From an uncultured Mesorhizobium sp. (GTDB taxonomy: Bacteria > Pseudomonadota > Alphaproteobacteria > Rhizobiales > Rhizobiaceae), in assembly GCA_950071955.1 (NCBI GenBank), contig CATMOC010000175.1, forward strand, positions 1-7,364: DNA of 7,364 nt, read 5' to 3'. Position 1 is the stretch's first letter. Each line of letters opens with the position of its first letter. Shown here one piece after another: positions 1-5,666 of this stretch. The notes beneath the pieces are model-generated. The model was not told the DNA's origin, searched no databases, and worked only from the letters and a program-made list of their open reading frames with translations. The position numbers and the translations under genes were made by a program.

Positions 1-493
1 GCCCGCCGAGATAGCGTCCCTTCGGCGCGGTCTCGGCCGTGGAGAAGGCTTCCGCGCAGGTCTCGTTCTTCAGCGCTTCCCAACTTGGCAGGCCGGGGCA
101 TTTCTCGGTCATGTAGGAGGGATACCACCACTCCTCCTTGGCCTTCATGCCGGTCGGGCCGACATTCTCCACCTTGCCGGTGGCTGTGGCGGCGTCCATC
201 GCCTCGCGGCCGGTCGTCTCCCACATTTCCATGGCGACGTGCAGGTCGCCGCTTTCGAGGCCGGCGAACTGCGCCAGGTAGTCCGCCTGCACGAGTTCGA
301 CGTTGTAGCCGCCCTTTTTCAGGATCTCGGCCATCAAGTTGGTGGTGATCAGCTGCCCGGTCCAGTCGTGGAGCGTGAGCTTGATCGGATCCGTGGATTC
401 CGGTTCGGCCTGGGCCGGCGCGGATACCAGCGACAATCCGCCCGCCACGAGCGCGGATGAGACGGCAAGTGAAAGCATTGTCCTGGAGAACAT
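1..493 (-). CDS. ProX/OpuAC-type ABC transporter substrate-binding protein, 5' part
   Basis: N-terminal 164 residues of a periplasmic binding protein; the gene continues past the left edge and no stop is seen. Residues 1-29 form a signal peptide (hydrophobic LSLAVSSALVAGGLSLV, then APAQA with likely cleavage before EPEST). The mature part reads KLTLHDWTGQLITTNLMAEIL, then YLAQFAGLESGDLHVAMEMWETTGRE and EEWWYPSYMTEKCPGLPSWE. This Trp/Tyr-rich pattern is typical of the glycine betaine/proline betaine/choline binding family (OpuAC), where aromatic residues cage a quaternary amine. The start at 493 is preferred over an in-frame ATG at 502 because AGAGGG (508-503) lies 9 bases before 493 but touches 502. 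The gene is divergent from the DeoR-type gene, which may control it. The exact ligand cannot be read from this fragment. Confidence 0.88.
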   Translation of the reverse strand, partial: MFSRTMLSLAVSSALVAGGLSLVSAPAQAEPESTDPIKLTLHDWTGQLITTNLMAEILKKGGYNVELVQADYLAQFAGLESGDLHVAMEMWETTGREAMDAATATGKVENVGPTGMKAKEEWWYPSYMTEKCPGLPSWEALKNETCAEAFSTAETAPKGRYLGG

Positions 494-568
494 CGATCGC
501 ATCCCTCTGTGTTTCGCGTAGGCAACGACCCGGCTTCTGGCTGGCCGGATTCCCGTGTCATCGGGCAA

Positions 569-597
569 GTGTGAAGTGCCGCAGCGTTAGCTGTCAA
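569..597 (-). promoter_or_regulatory. Candidate promoter of the binding-protein gene
   Basis: Reading the minus strand there is a perfect TTGACA (597-592). An 18-base spacer leads to CACACT (573-568), a weak -10; a 16-base spacer would instead give TTCACA (575-570). Transcription would start near 560 and give a leader of about 65 bases before the start codon at 493. The -35 is convincing and the -10 is not, which is common in alphaproteobacteria or in activated/repressed promoters. Confidence 0.35.
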
Positions 598-598
598 C

Positions 599-658
599 GG
601 CAATGTGGGAATTGTTGGCTTCCCATTGGCATTTTGTGGTTTTGTGAGTTGAATTGCC
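599..658. promoter_or_regulatory. Candidate operator region between binding protein and DeoR gene
   Basis: This AT-richer stretch in a GC-rich window contains several nested repeats. TGGGAA (606-611) and TTCCCA (620-625) form a perfect inverted repeat with an 8-base spacer. GGCAAT (599-604) and ATTGCC (653-658) form a wider inverted pair. TTTTGTG occurs twice in tandem (632-638 and 640-646), filling the spacer of the predicted DeoR-gene promoter. TTGGC occurs at 615-619 and 626-630, one helical turn apart. Such repeats between divergent genes are expected sites for the neighbouring repressor; which one is bound is not known. Confidence 0.4.
626..654 (+). promoter_or_regulatory. Candidate promoter of the DeoR-type regulator gene
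   Basis: TTGGCA (626-631, 5 of 6 matches to the sigma70 -35) is followed by a 17-base spacer and TTGAAT (649-654, 4 of 6 matches to the -10). The predicted start near 661 gives a short leader of roughly 37 bases. The spacer consists almost entirely of the direct repeat TTTTGTG x2, so a repressor bound there would block this promoter, suggesting autoregulation. Confidence 0.45.
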
Positions 659-697
659 TATCGATGCGGCACAGATTGCGCATCGCAGAGGCCGTCC

Positions 698-1462
698 ATG
701 CAGTTCACACCGCGCCAGACCGAGATCATGCTCGCCGCCCGCCGGGACGGCGCCGCCAGCATCTCCGCGCTCGCCGCCAGCCTAGGTGTCTCGCTGGAGA
801 CCGTGCGGCGTGACATCCGGCCCCTCGTCGACGACGGGCAACTGGTGAAGATGCACGGCGTGGTCCAGTTGCCGGATCACGGGCGCGAGGCGCCGTTCGA
901 CCGCCGCATGCGCGAGAACGCCGCCGAGAAGAGGCGCATCGCCCGCCACATCGCTGCGGGCATCCGGGACGGCGACAGCATCATGCTGGATACGGGGACG
1001 ACGACGAGCATTCTGGCGCGCGAGCTTTCGGCCCGGCGCGAACTGACCATCGTGACCAATTCCTCCGACATCGCGCGCACATTGGCGACCGTCAACGGCA
1101 ACAAGGTCTTCATGGCGGGCGGGGAACTGCACGGCGACAACGGCGCGGCCTTCGGCCGCACCGCGATCGAATTCATCGCCAGGTTCCGCGTGCGGCACGC
1201 CATCATCTCCATCGGCGCCGTCGACGCCGCGCTCGGGCCGATGGACTATCTGCTGGAGGAAGCCGAGTTCGCGCGCATGGCGCTCCAGTGCGGCGAGCGC
1301 CGCGTCATCGCCACCGACCACACCAAGTTCGGCCGCGCCGCGCTGGTGAAGGTCTGCGGCTTCGGCGACTTCGACCTGCTCGTCAGCGACCGCCCTCCTC
1401 CGGCCGAAATCGCGGATGCGATCGATGCGGCGGGGGCAACGTGGGAGGCGGCGGAGGGTTAG
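698..1462 (+). CDS. DeoR/GlpR-family transcriptional regulator
   Basis: Complete 254-residue protein of the usual DeoR-family length. Residues 1-57 form the DeoR winged helix-turn-helix: SISALAASLGVSLETVRRDIRPL (about 21-43) matches the family signature, followed by the wing GQLVKMHGVV, where the commoner HGGA is HGVV. The C-terminal ligand-sensing domain (about 75-235) is the sugar-phosphate isomerase-like fold: LDTGTTTSILAREL with the DTGTTT phosphate loop at 98-103, IVTNSSDIARTL, and ATDHTKFGR at 205-213. Family members are usually repressors released by phosphorylated sugars or related metabolites; the effector here is unknown. GAGG (688-691) lies 6 bases before the ATG. The gene is divergent from the betaine-type binding protein gene and is probably its local regulator. 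Its TAG stop overlaps the stop of the convergent toxin gene. Confidence 0.92.
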   Translation: MQFTPRQTEIMLAARRDGAASISALAASLGVSLETVRRDIRPLVDDGQLVKMHGVVQLPDHGREAPFDRRMRENAAEKRRIARHIAAGIRDGDSIMLDTGTTTSILARELSARRELTIVTNSSDIARTLATVNGNKVFMAGGELHGDNGAAFGRTAIEFIARFRVRHAIISIGAVDAALGPMDYLLEEAEFARMALQCGERRVIATDHTKFGRAALVKVCGFGDFDLLVSDRPPPAEIADAIDAAGATWEAAEG

Positions 1463-1755
1463 TCGGGCGCAAGATCGGCGGGATTCGTGTTCCTAGCACC
1501 GTGGCGCACGGCGATGACAATGACAGCGCTCTCCTCCACGAGATAGTAGAAGACATAAGGATAGGGTGTTGTAGCGATTTGTCGGAGACGCGGATGGCTG
1601 GTCCTATGACCCGCATTGGGATAGCGACGCAGCAGCCGCTCGATCTCGCGAAGTCGCTGCTTGACGCGCCGAGATCCGCCGGCGGAATTCGCGTCGATGA
1701 AATCCAGGATGGTCGCGAGTTCGGGAAGCGCTGCCGGAGTGTAGGTGAGCTTCAA
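1459..1755 (-). CDS. ParE/RelE-family toxin of a type II toxin-antitoxin pair
   Basis: 98-residue protein of the size and pattern of ParE/RelE toxins: KLTYTPAALPELATILDFI at the N-terminus (two-helix hairpin), LRRYPNAGHRTSHPRLRQI in the middle, then PYPYVFYYLVEESAVIVIAVRHGARN, the characteristic beta strands and terminal R-H-x-x-R segment. ParE members poison DNA gyrase whereas RelE members cut mRNA; the sequence alone does not settle the target. No ATG is available. I chose TTG at 1755 because it overlaps the antitoxin stop (TTGA, translational coupling) and gives the family-like beginning MKLTYTP. A TTG at 1773 would add six residues (MGTARA). The TAA stop overlaps the TAG of the convergent DeoR gene. 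It could be degraded, but no internal stop or missing core motif is seen. Confidence 0.85.
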   Translation of the reverse strand: MKLTYTPAALPELATILDFIDANSAGGSRRVKQRLREIERLLRRYPNAGHRTSHPRLRQIATTPYPYVFYYLVEESAVIVIAVRHGARNTNPADLAPD

Positions 1756-1979
1756 AGCCCGTGCCGTGCCCAAACCGAGGAGACATCCTCTTCGGACGCG
1801 AACTCGCCGCGCCGCGCCTGCGCGAGCGACTCCGCGAAGGAGCCCTCCTGCGTCGAGGAAAGTTCGATCACCGGACCGTCCTCGCCCGCGAGATTGAGCA
1901 TGATGCGCGCAATCTCGTCCTGAACATCATCAGGTAGATCGCGAGCCGCCGCGACGGCCTTTTCAAGAAGCTTCGTCAT
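1752..1979 (-). CDS. Antitoxin of the ParE/RelE-type pair
   Basis: 75-residue acidic protein upstream of and overlapping the toxin gene, the usual antitoxin-first order. The N-terminal part (MTKLLEKAVAAARDLPDDVQDEIARIMLNLAGED) is predicted helical and resembles the dimerisation segment of small antitoxins found beside ParE-like toxins in Rhizobiales. The C-terminal part (FAESLAQARRGEFASEEDVSSVWARHGL) matches the toxin-wrapping tail of that group, ending in a W/F-x-x-H/Y-G-hydrophobic pattern. No classic ribbon-helix-helix (MetJ/Arc) motif is obvious, so whether this protein binds its own promoter is uncertain. There is no Shine-Dalgarno sequence before the ATG; the promoter suggests a leaderless message. 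Confidence 0.82.
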   Translation of the reverse strand: MTKLLEKAVAAARDLPDDVQDEIARIMLNLAGEDGPVIELSSTQEGSFAESLAQARRGEFASEEDVSSVWARHGL

Positions 1980-1985
1980 GCGGCG

Positions 1986-2013
1986 AGAATACCACCATCT
2001 CAGTCCGCCTCAA
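1986..2013 (-). promoter_or_regulatory. Predicted promoter of the toxin-antitoxin operon (leaderless)
   Basis: On the minus strand TTGAGG (2013-2008) is separated by 16 bases from TATTCT (1991-1986). Only six bases (CGCCGC) separate the -10 from the antitoxin ATG at 1979. A start seven bases after the -10 falls on the A of the ATG, and no ribosome-binding sequence exists between them, so the transcript should begin with AUG. Confidence 0.55.
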
Positions 2014-2033
2014 AGGCTCGCATCTGAATGCGC

Positions 2034-3650
2034 TTACAGCGCCGGATCGTTAACGACCTCGATCAGGCACGGCCCTTCAAGCGCCGAGGCGCACCGCAGC
2101 GCATCACCGAGGCCCGCCAGGCTTTCGATCCGCTCGGCGGGCATGCCGTAGGCCTGCGCGGCGAGACAAAAATCCGGTGCCGAGGGCTTTACGCCGACCG
2201 GAGCGATACCGGCCTCGACCATCGCGCACTCGATCTCCTGGAAGCCGTTGTTGTTCCAGACGACGAAGATCAATTTGGCCTTCTCGTCCATGGCCGTGCC
2301 CAGTTCGGCCAGCACAAACTGTATGCCGCCGTCGCCCGAAAGGCACACGACCGGCGCGTCCGTCAGCCCGAGCGCGGCGCCGATGGCGGCGGGCGGGCCG
2401 TAGCCGAGCGCGCCGTAGCCGGTCGCGGCGTTGAACCAGCCGCCCGGCCGGTCGTGGTCGTAGAAGAGGTTGCCGGCATAGATCGCCTGCGTGGAATCGC
2501 CCACGAGGATCGCGCCCGGCATCGCCTCGCGGATCGCCTCCAGCGCCCCGACATGCGTCCGATAGCGTTCGCCGATCTCCTGCCATGCCGCGTCACGCGC
2601 GGACGCCGCCCGCTCCGCCCCGACCGATGGAACATCGCTTGCGCCCGAGGAACGCCCGCCCGGGCTGCTTCTGTTGATTGCCACCGACAGGCCTTCAAGC
2701 GCCGACCGCGCATCCGACCGGATCGCGATTTCCGCCAGCCGCCTTGCCAGCTCTTCGGCGTCGATGTCGATCCGCACGAGGTTCTGGAGGTCCGGGAATC
2801 CGCCCACCGCGTACATATCGTAGTCGGTCGGGCCGAACTCCGTCCCCACCGCCAGCACCGCGTCGCTGCCCGCAATCAGCGCCCGCACCGCCTTCAGGCT
2901 CGGGCTGGCGGGCACCAGCAGCGGATGGGCATGCATGACGCCGCGCGCGTTGGCGGTCGCGATTACCGGCGCGTCGAGGCGTTGCGCGATCGGCGCGATC
3001 AGGTCCGCCGCGCCTTTCGCGCCACCGCCGATCAGGATTGTCGGTCGTGCCGGGCTTGCGAGTACTTCCGCCGCGCGGGCGATGGCATCCGGGTCCGGCG
3101 ACGCCGCGCCACCGCTATTCGCCGCAGCGCCGTCCTCAGGGCACGGAAGCGCCATCACGTCGGTCGGTATCTCGATGTGCACCGGTCCCGGCCGACCGGA
3201 CGAAAACAGCGCGAAGGCGCGGTCGATCGCGGGCGCCAGATCCTCCGGTGCCTCGATGCGCTCCGACGACAGACAGAAGGTCCGCATCAAAGCCCGCTGG
3301 TCGGGAAGTTCGTGCAGATGGCCGAGCCCCTTGCCCAGCGTGGCGCGGGCATTGACGCCCGAGATCGCGAGCACGGGAACCGAATCGGCCCGCGCCTGCG
3401 CCAGCGCCGTCACGGCGTTGGTGAGGCCCGGACCGGTGATCAGGAAGGCGACGCCGGGCTTGCCGGTGGCCCGCGCATAGCCATCGGCCATGAACCCGGC
3501 CGCCTGCTCGTGCCGCGGCGTGACGTGCCGGATGCGCGAGGCGGCGAGGCCCCGGTAGAGCTCGATCGTGTGGACGCCGGGAATGCCGAAGACGATTTCG
3601 ACGCCCCTCGCCTCGAGCAGCGCGACCAGCACCTCTCCGACGGTCTTCAT
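2034..3650 (-). CDS. Thiamine-diphosphate 2-oxoacid decarboxylase, 5-guanidino-2-oxopentanoate decarboxylase (AruI)-like
   Basis: 538-residue member of the acetolactate synthase-like ThDP enzyme family. Domains in order: pyrimidine-binding domain (about 1-170) with the catalytic Glu48 in RHEQAAGFMADGYAR and GPGLTNAVTALAQA; central domain (about 190-330) with ILIGGGAKGA and AVGTEFG; pyrophosphate-binding domain (about 365-530) with the Mg/ThDP motif GDGGIQF (439-445) ending in WNNNGFQEIE. The start MKTVGEVLVALLEARGVEIVFGIPGVHT resembles what I recall of AruI, the Pseudomonas enzyme that decarboxylates 2-ketoarginine to 4-guanidinobutyraldehyde; a generic acetolactate synthase-like function is the alternative. 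AAGAGG (3663-3658) lies 7 bases before ATG 3650, favouring it over ATG 3656. It follows the amidinohydrolase gene by about 70 bases, probably in one operon, which supports a guanidino-compound role. Confidence 0.85.
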   Translation of the reverse strand: MKTVGEVLVALLEARGVEIVFGIPGVHTIELYRGLAASRIRHVTPRHEQAAGFMADGYARATGKPGVAFLITGPGLTNAVTALAQARADSVPVLAISGVNARATLGKGLGHLHELPDQRALMRTFCLSSERIEAPEDLAPAIDRAFALFSSGRPGPVHIEIPTDVMALPCPEDGAAANSGGAASPDPDAIARAAEVLASPARPTILIGGGAKGAADLIAPIAQRLDAPVIATANARGVMHAHPLLVPASPSLKAVRALIAGSDAVLAVGTEFGPTDYDMYAVGGFPDLQNLVRIDIDAEELARRLAEIAIRSDARSALEGLSVAINRSSPGGRSSGASDVPSVGAERAASARDAAWQEIGERYRTHVGALEAIREAMPGAILVGDSTQAIYAGNLFYDHDRPGGWFNAATGYGALGYGPPAAIGAALGLTDAPVVCLSGDGGIQFVLAELGTAMDEKAKLIFVVWNNNGFQEIECAMVEAGIAPVGVKPSAPDFCLAAQAYGMPAERIESLAGLGDALRCASALEGPCLIEVVNDPAL

Positions 3651-3722
3651 GCGCATGCCTCTTCGTAAGCCGGCAAAGGTCCCATGGCAAACAGCCGCTG
3701 TACGAACCGCACTCCGATCAGG

Positions 3723-4595
3723 TCACCGGCGAAGGATCGGGCGCGTCAGGCAGGTCGGCCCGCCCTCACAGGCGATGCACAAGGCATCCGCCTCGAAGGT
3801 CTTCACATTGCAGCCGGCCGCCTCCATGGCGGCTTTGGTCTTGGGGAAGCCCGCGACCGCGATCACCTCCCGCGGCGCGGTGGGCAGGACGTTGAGCGAC
3901 AGCCCCTGGCTCTCGACGAACTCCTCGGCGTCCCCTTCGACCAGTTCGATGCTGCGCGCCTTCAGCATCTGCCAGAAAGGCGCCGGCAGCAGCGGAGAAT
4001 GGACGAGCGCGAGATCGTCGGCGAGCGGGCTGATTACCGACATCAGATGCAGACACGCCTCCTCGCCCTTCCACAGCGGCAGGTCGTAGCCGAAGACCGA
4101 CACGCCGGCCGGGCCGAGAATGTTGGCAAGCTGCTGGATCCCATCCTGGTTGGTGCGCACGCCGCGCCCCACTGCGAGCATGTTGCGTTCGACCCAGACG
4201 CAGTCGCCGCCTTCCACCCGTCCCGCGCCCTCGATGCGGCCGAGGATCGGAATTCCGAGCCGGCGATAGGCGGCCTCGTGGAGCGCCGGCTCGTCGCGGC
4301 GCAACGCCTTGCCCATGGACAGGATCACGGCGCCGGCGTCGCTCATCAACGACGGATCATGCGTGAAGACGGAATCGGCGAGACCGTCGTCGCCATCCTC
4401 CAGCCATTCGATCTCGGCGCCGGCCTCGGCCACCAGCGCGGCCAGCGCATCGTGCTGCCGCGCCGCCCTGGCGTCGTCGAACCCGATGCCATAGTGCCAT
4501 TTCGCCCGGTCCGCGCCGCGCATGGCGCCCCTGGCGGAGCGCATGAGCACCCGCTTCAGCGGCGCCGCCATCGACTGAGAGCCAAAACCTTCCAC
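3723..4595 (-). CDS. Amidinotransferase-fold hydrolase, dimethylargininase/arginine deiminase-like
   Basis: 290-residue protein of the guanidino-group modifying enzyme superfamily (Amidinotransf). Characteristic blocks: FTHDP (77-81), EGGDCVWVERNMLAVGRGVRTNQDG (128-152), the catalytic His in ACLHLMS (His183), and the C-terminal nucleophile Cys282 in GGPTCLTRPI. This Glu/Asp-His-Cys set hydrolyses guanidines, giving for example citrulline from arginine or methylarginines. The length is closer to DDAH (about 255-285) than to arginine deiminase (about 400). I place the start at GTG 4595: GGGAGG (4609-4604) is 8 bases upstream, and the added residues before SMAAPLKRVL are family-like; ATG 4571 (282 residues) has no well-spaced site. 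It heads the minus-strand operon with the decarboxylase and is divergent from the importer. Substrate (arginine, methylarginine or another guanidine) is inferred. Confidence 0.86.
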   Translation of the reverse strand: MEGFGSQSMAAPLKRVLMRSARGAMRGADRAKWHYGIGFDDARAARQHDALAALVAEAGAEIEWLEDGDDGLADSVFTHDPSLMSDAGAVILSMGKALRRDEPALHEAAYRRLGIPILGRIEGAGRVEGGDCVWVERNMLAVGRGVRTNQDGIQQLANILGPAGVSVFGYDLPLWKGEEACLHLMSVISPLADDLALVHSPLLPAPFWQMLKARSIELVEGDAEEFVESQGLSLNVLPTAPREVIAVAGFPKTKAAMEAAGCNVKTFEADALCIACEGGPTCLTRPILRR

Positions 4596-4641
4596 GCCGC
4601 CGGCCTCCCGCTTCGAACCACCGCTATGATGGCGGTCCGTC

Positions 4642-4669
4642 CTTACACGCTTGCGAAACGGCGCGGCAA
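4642..4669 (-). promoter_or_regulatory. Candidate promoter of the hydrolase-decarboxylase operon
   Basis: On the minus strand TTGCCG (4669-4664) is followed by a 16-base spacer and TGTAAG (4647-4642), each matching 4 of 6 consensus positions. The start would fall near 4635, leaving a leader of about 40 bases. That leader contains a small hairpin, ACCGC/GCGGT with a 7-base loop, just upstream of the GGGAGG ribosome-binding site. The call is tentative. Confidence 0.27.
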
Positions 4670-4686
4670 GTGCGGCAATGGTGTCT

Positions 4687-4728
4687 GGACCGGTCCGGTT
4701 GACGACGTTGCGCAAACCGGTCCATCTT
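4687..4728 (+). promoter_or_regulatory. Palindromic candidate operators over a putative importer promoter
   Basis: GGACCGGTCC (4687-4696) is a perfect 10-base palindrome. Its half ACCGGTCC recurs at 4716-4723, 27 bases away. CCGGTT (4695-4700) and AACCGG (4715-4720) form an inverted repeat whose spacer contains the 8-base palindrome TTGCGCAA (4708-4715). TTGACG (4699-4704) inside this array is a good -35; the matching -10 (CATCTT at 4723-4728, 18-base spacer) is weak. The arrangement suits a regulator of the divergent importer and catabolic operons, but none is encoded next to it in the window. Confidence 0.4.
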
Positions 4729-4752
4729 GGACTGAACAGGGGAACGAAGAGC

Positions 4753-4812
4753 GTGAACACACGCCTTGGCACGACGGGATCGGTGCGATCCGCCGCGGTA
4801 TTCTCGCGATGA
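4753..4812 (+). CDS. Possible 19-residue leader peptide upstream of the ABC ATPase
   Basis: A short reading frame begins at GTG 4753, with AGGGGA (4738-4743) 9 bases upstream, and ends at TGA 4810-4812. Its peptide begins MNTRLGTTGSVRS and ends VFSR; three of 19 residues are Arg (codons CGC, CGA, CGA), the last directly before the stop. The stop overlaps the ATPase ATG at 4809 (ATGA), the classic arrangement for translational coupling. The ATPase start has no ribosome-binding site of its own, so the small frame may deliver ribosomes to it or sense arginine supply. Chance occurrence in GC-rich DNA is possible. Confidence 0.4.
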   Translation: MNTRLGTTGSVRSAAVFSR

Positions 4813-5618
4813 TGCAGGCGCGCGCCGATGCAATGGCGGCGCCCGCCGGCGAGCCGGCCGAGGCGATCCACATCGAGGACCTGCACAAGAAGTTCGGCCT
4901 GTTGCACGTCCTCAAGGGGGTCTCGCTCTCGGCCCGCGACGGCGGCGTGGTCGCCATCATCGGCGGCAGCGGCTCCGGCAAGTCGACGCTGCTGCGCTGC
5001 ATCAACTGCCTGGAGAACCCGACCAGCGGCCTGATCCGCGTCAACGGCGAAGAGATCCGGCTGAAGGACGACGGTCACGGCGGCAAGATGCCGGCCGACC
5101 GCCGTCAGATCGAGCGAATCCGCTCGCGGCTCGGCATGGTCTTCCAGAGCTTCAACCTGTGGAGCCACATGACGCTGATCGAGAACGTCATCGAGGTCCC
5201 GGTGCACGTGCTCGGCGTGTCGAAGGCCGAGGCGACGGCGACCGGAGAGGCGCTGCTGGAGCGGGTCGGGCTCGCCGAGAAGCGCGACGTCTATCCCGCT
5301 TTCCTCTCGGGCGGCCAGCAGCAGCGCGGCGCCATTGCCCGCGCGCTCGCCATCCAGCCGCGCGTGATGCTGTTCGACGAACCGACGTCGGCGCTCGATC
5401 CCGAACTCGTCGGAGAAGTGCTGAAGGTGATCGGCGACCTCGCCCGCGAGGGCCGCACCATGGTGCTGGTCACCCACGAGATGAAGTTCGCCCGCGAAGT
5501 CGCGAGCCACGTCGTCTACCTCTACAATGGACTGGTCGAGGAGGAAGGTCCGCCCGACCAGCTCTTCGGCGCGCCCAGATCGGAGCGCCTCCAGCAATTC
5601 CTCCGCACGGTCTCGTGA
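4809..5618 (+). CDS. Polar/basic amino-acid ABC transporter ATP-binding protein (HisP/ArtP type)
   Basis: 269-residue cytoplasmic ATPase with every motif of the polar amino-acid uptake class: Walker A GGSGSGKST (52-60), Q-loop VFQSFNLWSH (111-120), signature LSGGQQQR (166-173), Walker B VMLFDEPTSALD (186-197) and H-loop VTHEM (221-225). The family-specific segments VNGEEIRLKDDG, NLWSHMTLIENVIEVPVHVLGVSKAEA and a C-terminus ending ERLQQFL closely follow histidine/arginine/ornithine importers (HisP, ArtP, AotP). It powers uptake through the two permeases downstream. The start is uncertain: ATG at 4809, 4812 or 4833 are all in frame, and none has a good ribosome-binding site. 4809 is chosen because it overlaps the stop of a possible leader peptide. 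Long upstream extensions in the same frame lie opposite the hydrolase gene and are not real. 48 bases separate it from the binding-protein gene. Confidence 0.94.
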   Translation: MMQARADAMAAPAGEPAEAIHIEDLHKKFGLLHVLKGVSLSARDGGVVAIIGGSGSGKSTLLRCINCLENPTSGLIRVNGEEIRLKDDGHGGKMPADRRQIERIRSRLGMVFQSFNLWSHMTLIENVIEVPVHVLGVSKAEATATGEALLERVGLAEKRDVYPAFLSGGQQQRGAIARALAIQPRVMLFDEPTSALDPELVGEVLKVIGDLAREGRTMVLVTHEMKFAREVASHVVYLYNGLVEEEGPPDQLFGAPRSERLQQFLRTVS

Positions 5619-5666
5619 GGGAGGAAGGATACCGGGGAATGAACAATGAAAGAATGGAGTAGCACC

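Noticed and set aside
782..1321. Long minus-strand frame opposite the DeoR gene.
   Set aside because: Shadow frame of the regulator with no recognisable domain.
1604..1786. 60-codon minus-strand frame starting at ATG within the antitoxin.
   Set aside because: Out of frame with both toxin and antitoxin and without family resemblance; the toxin frame explains this DNA.
2019..2032. Hairpin CGCAT/ATGCG after the decarboxylase stop as a terminator.
   Set aside because: Only 5 bp with a 4-base loop and no U-run; read-through into the toxin-antitoxin genes cannot be excluded.
2028..3668. 546-codon plus-strand frame.
   Set aside because: Exact antisense of the ThDP decarboxylase, Arg/His-rich low-quality composition, no motif.
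3684..4808. Long in-frame extension upstream of the ATPase on the plus strand.
   Set aside because: It lies opposite the hydrolase gene, shows no domain, and family ATPases start near MMQARAD or later.
4845..4858. GCCGGC-GA-GCCGGC inverted repeat near the ATPase start as an attenuator.
   Set aside because: It lies within codons of a GC-rich Ala/Gly/Pro segment and has no U-run; chance is likely.
5646..5666. Alternative start of the binding protein at ATG 5646.
   Set aside because: It would place seven polar residues (MKEWSST) before a standard signal peptide; ATG 5667 has a correctly spaced GGAG.
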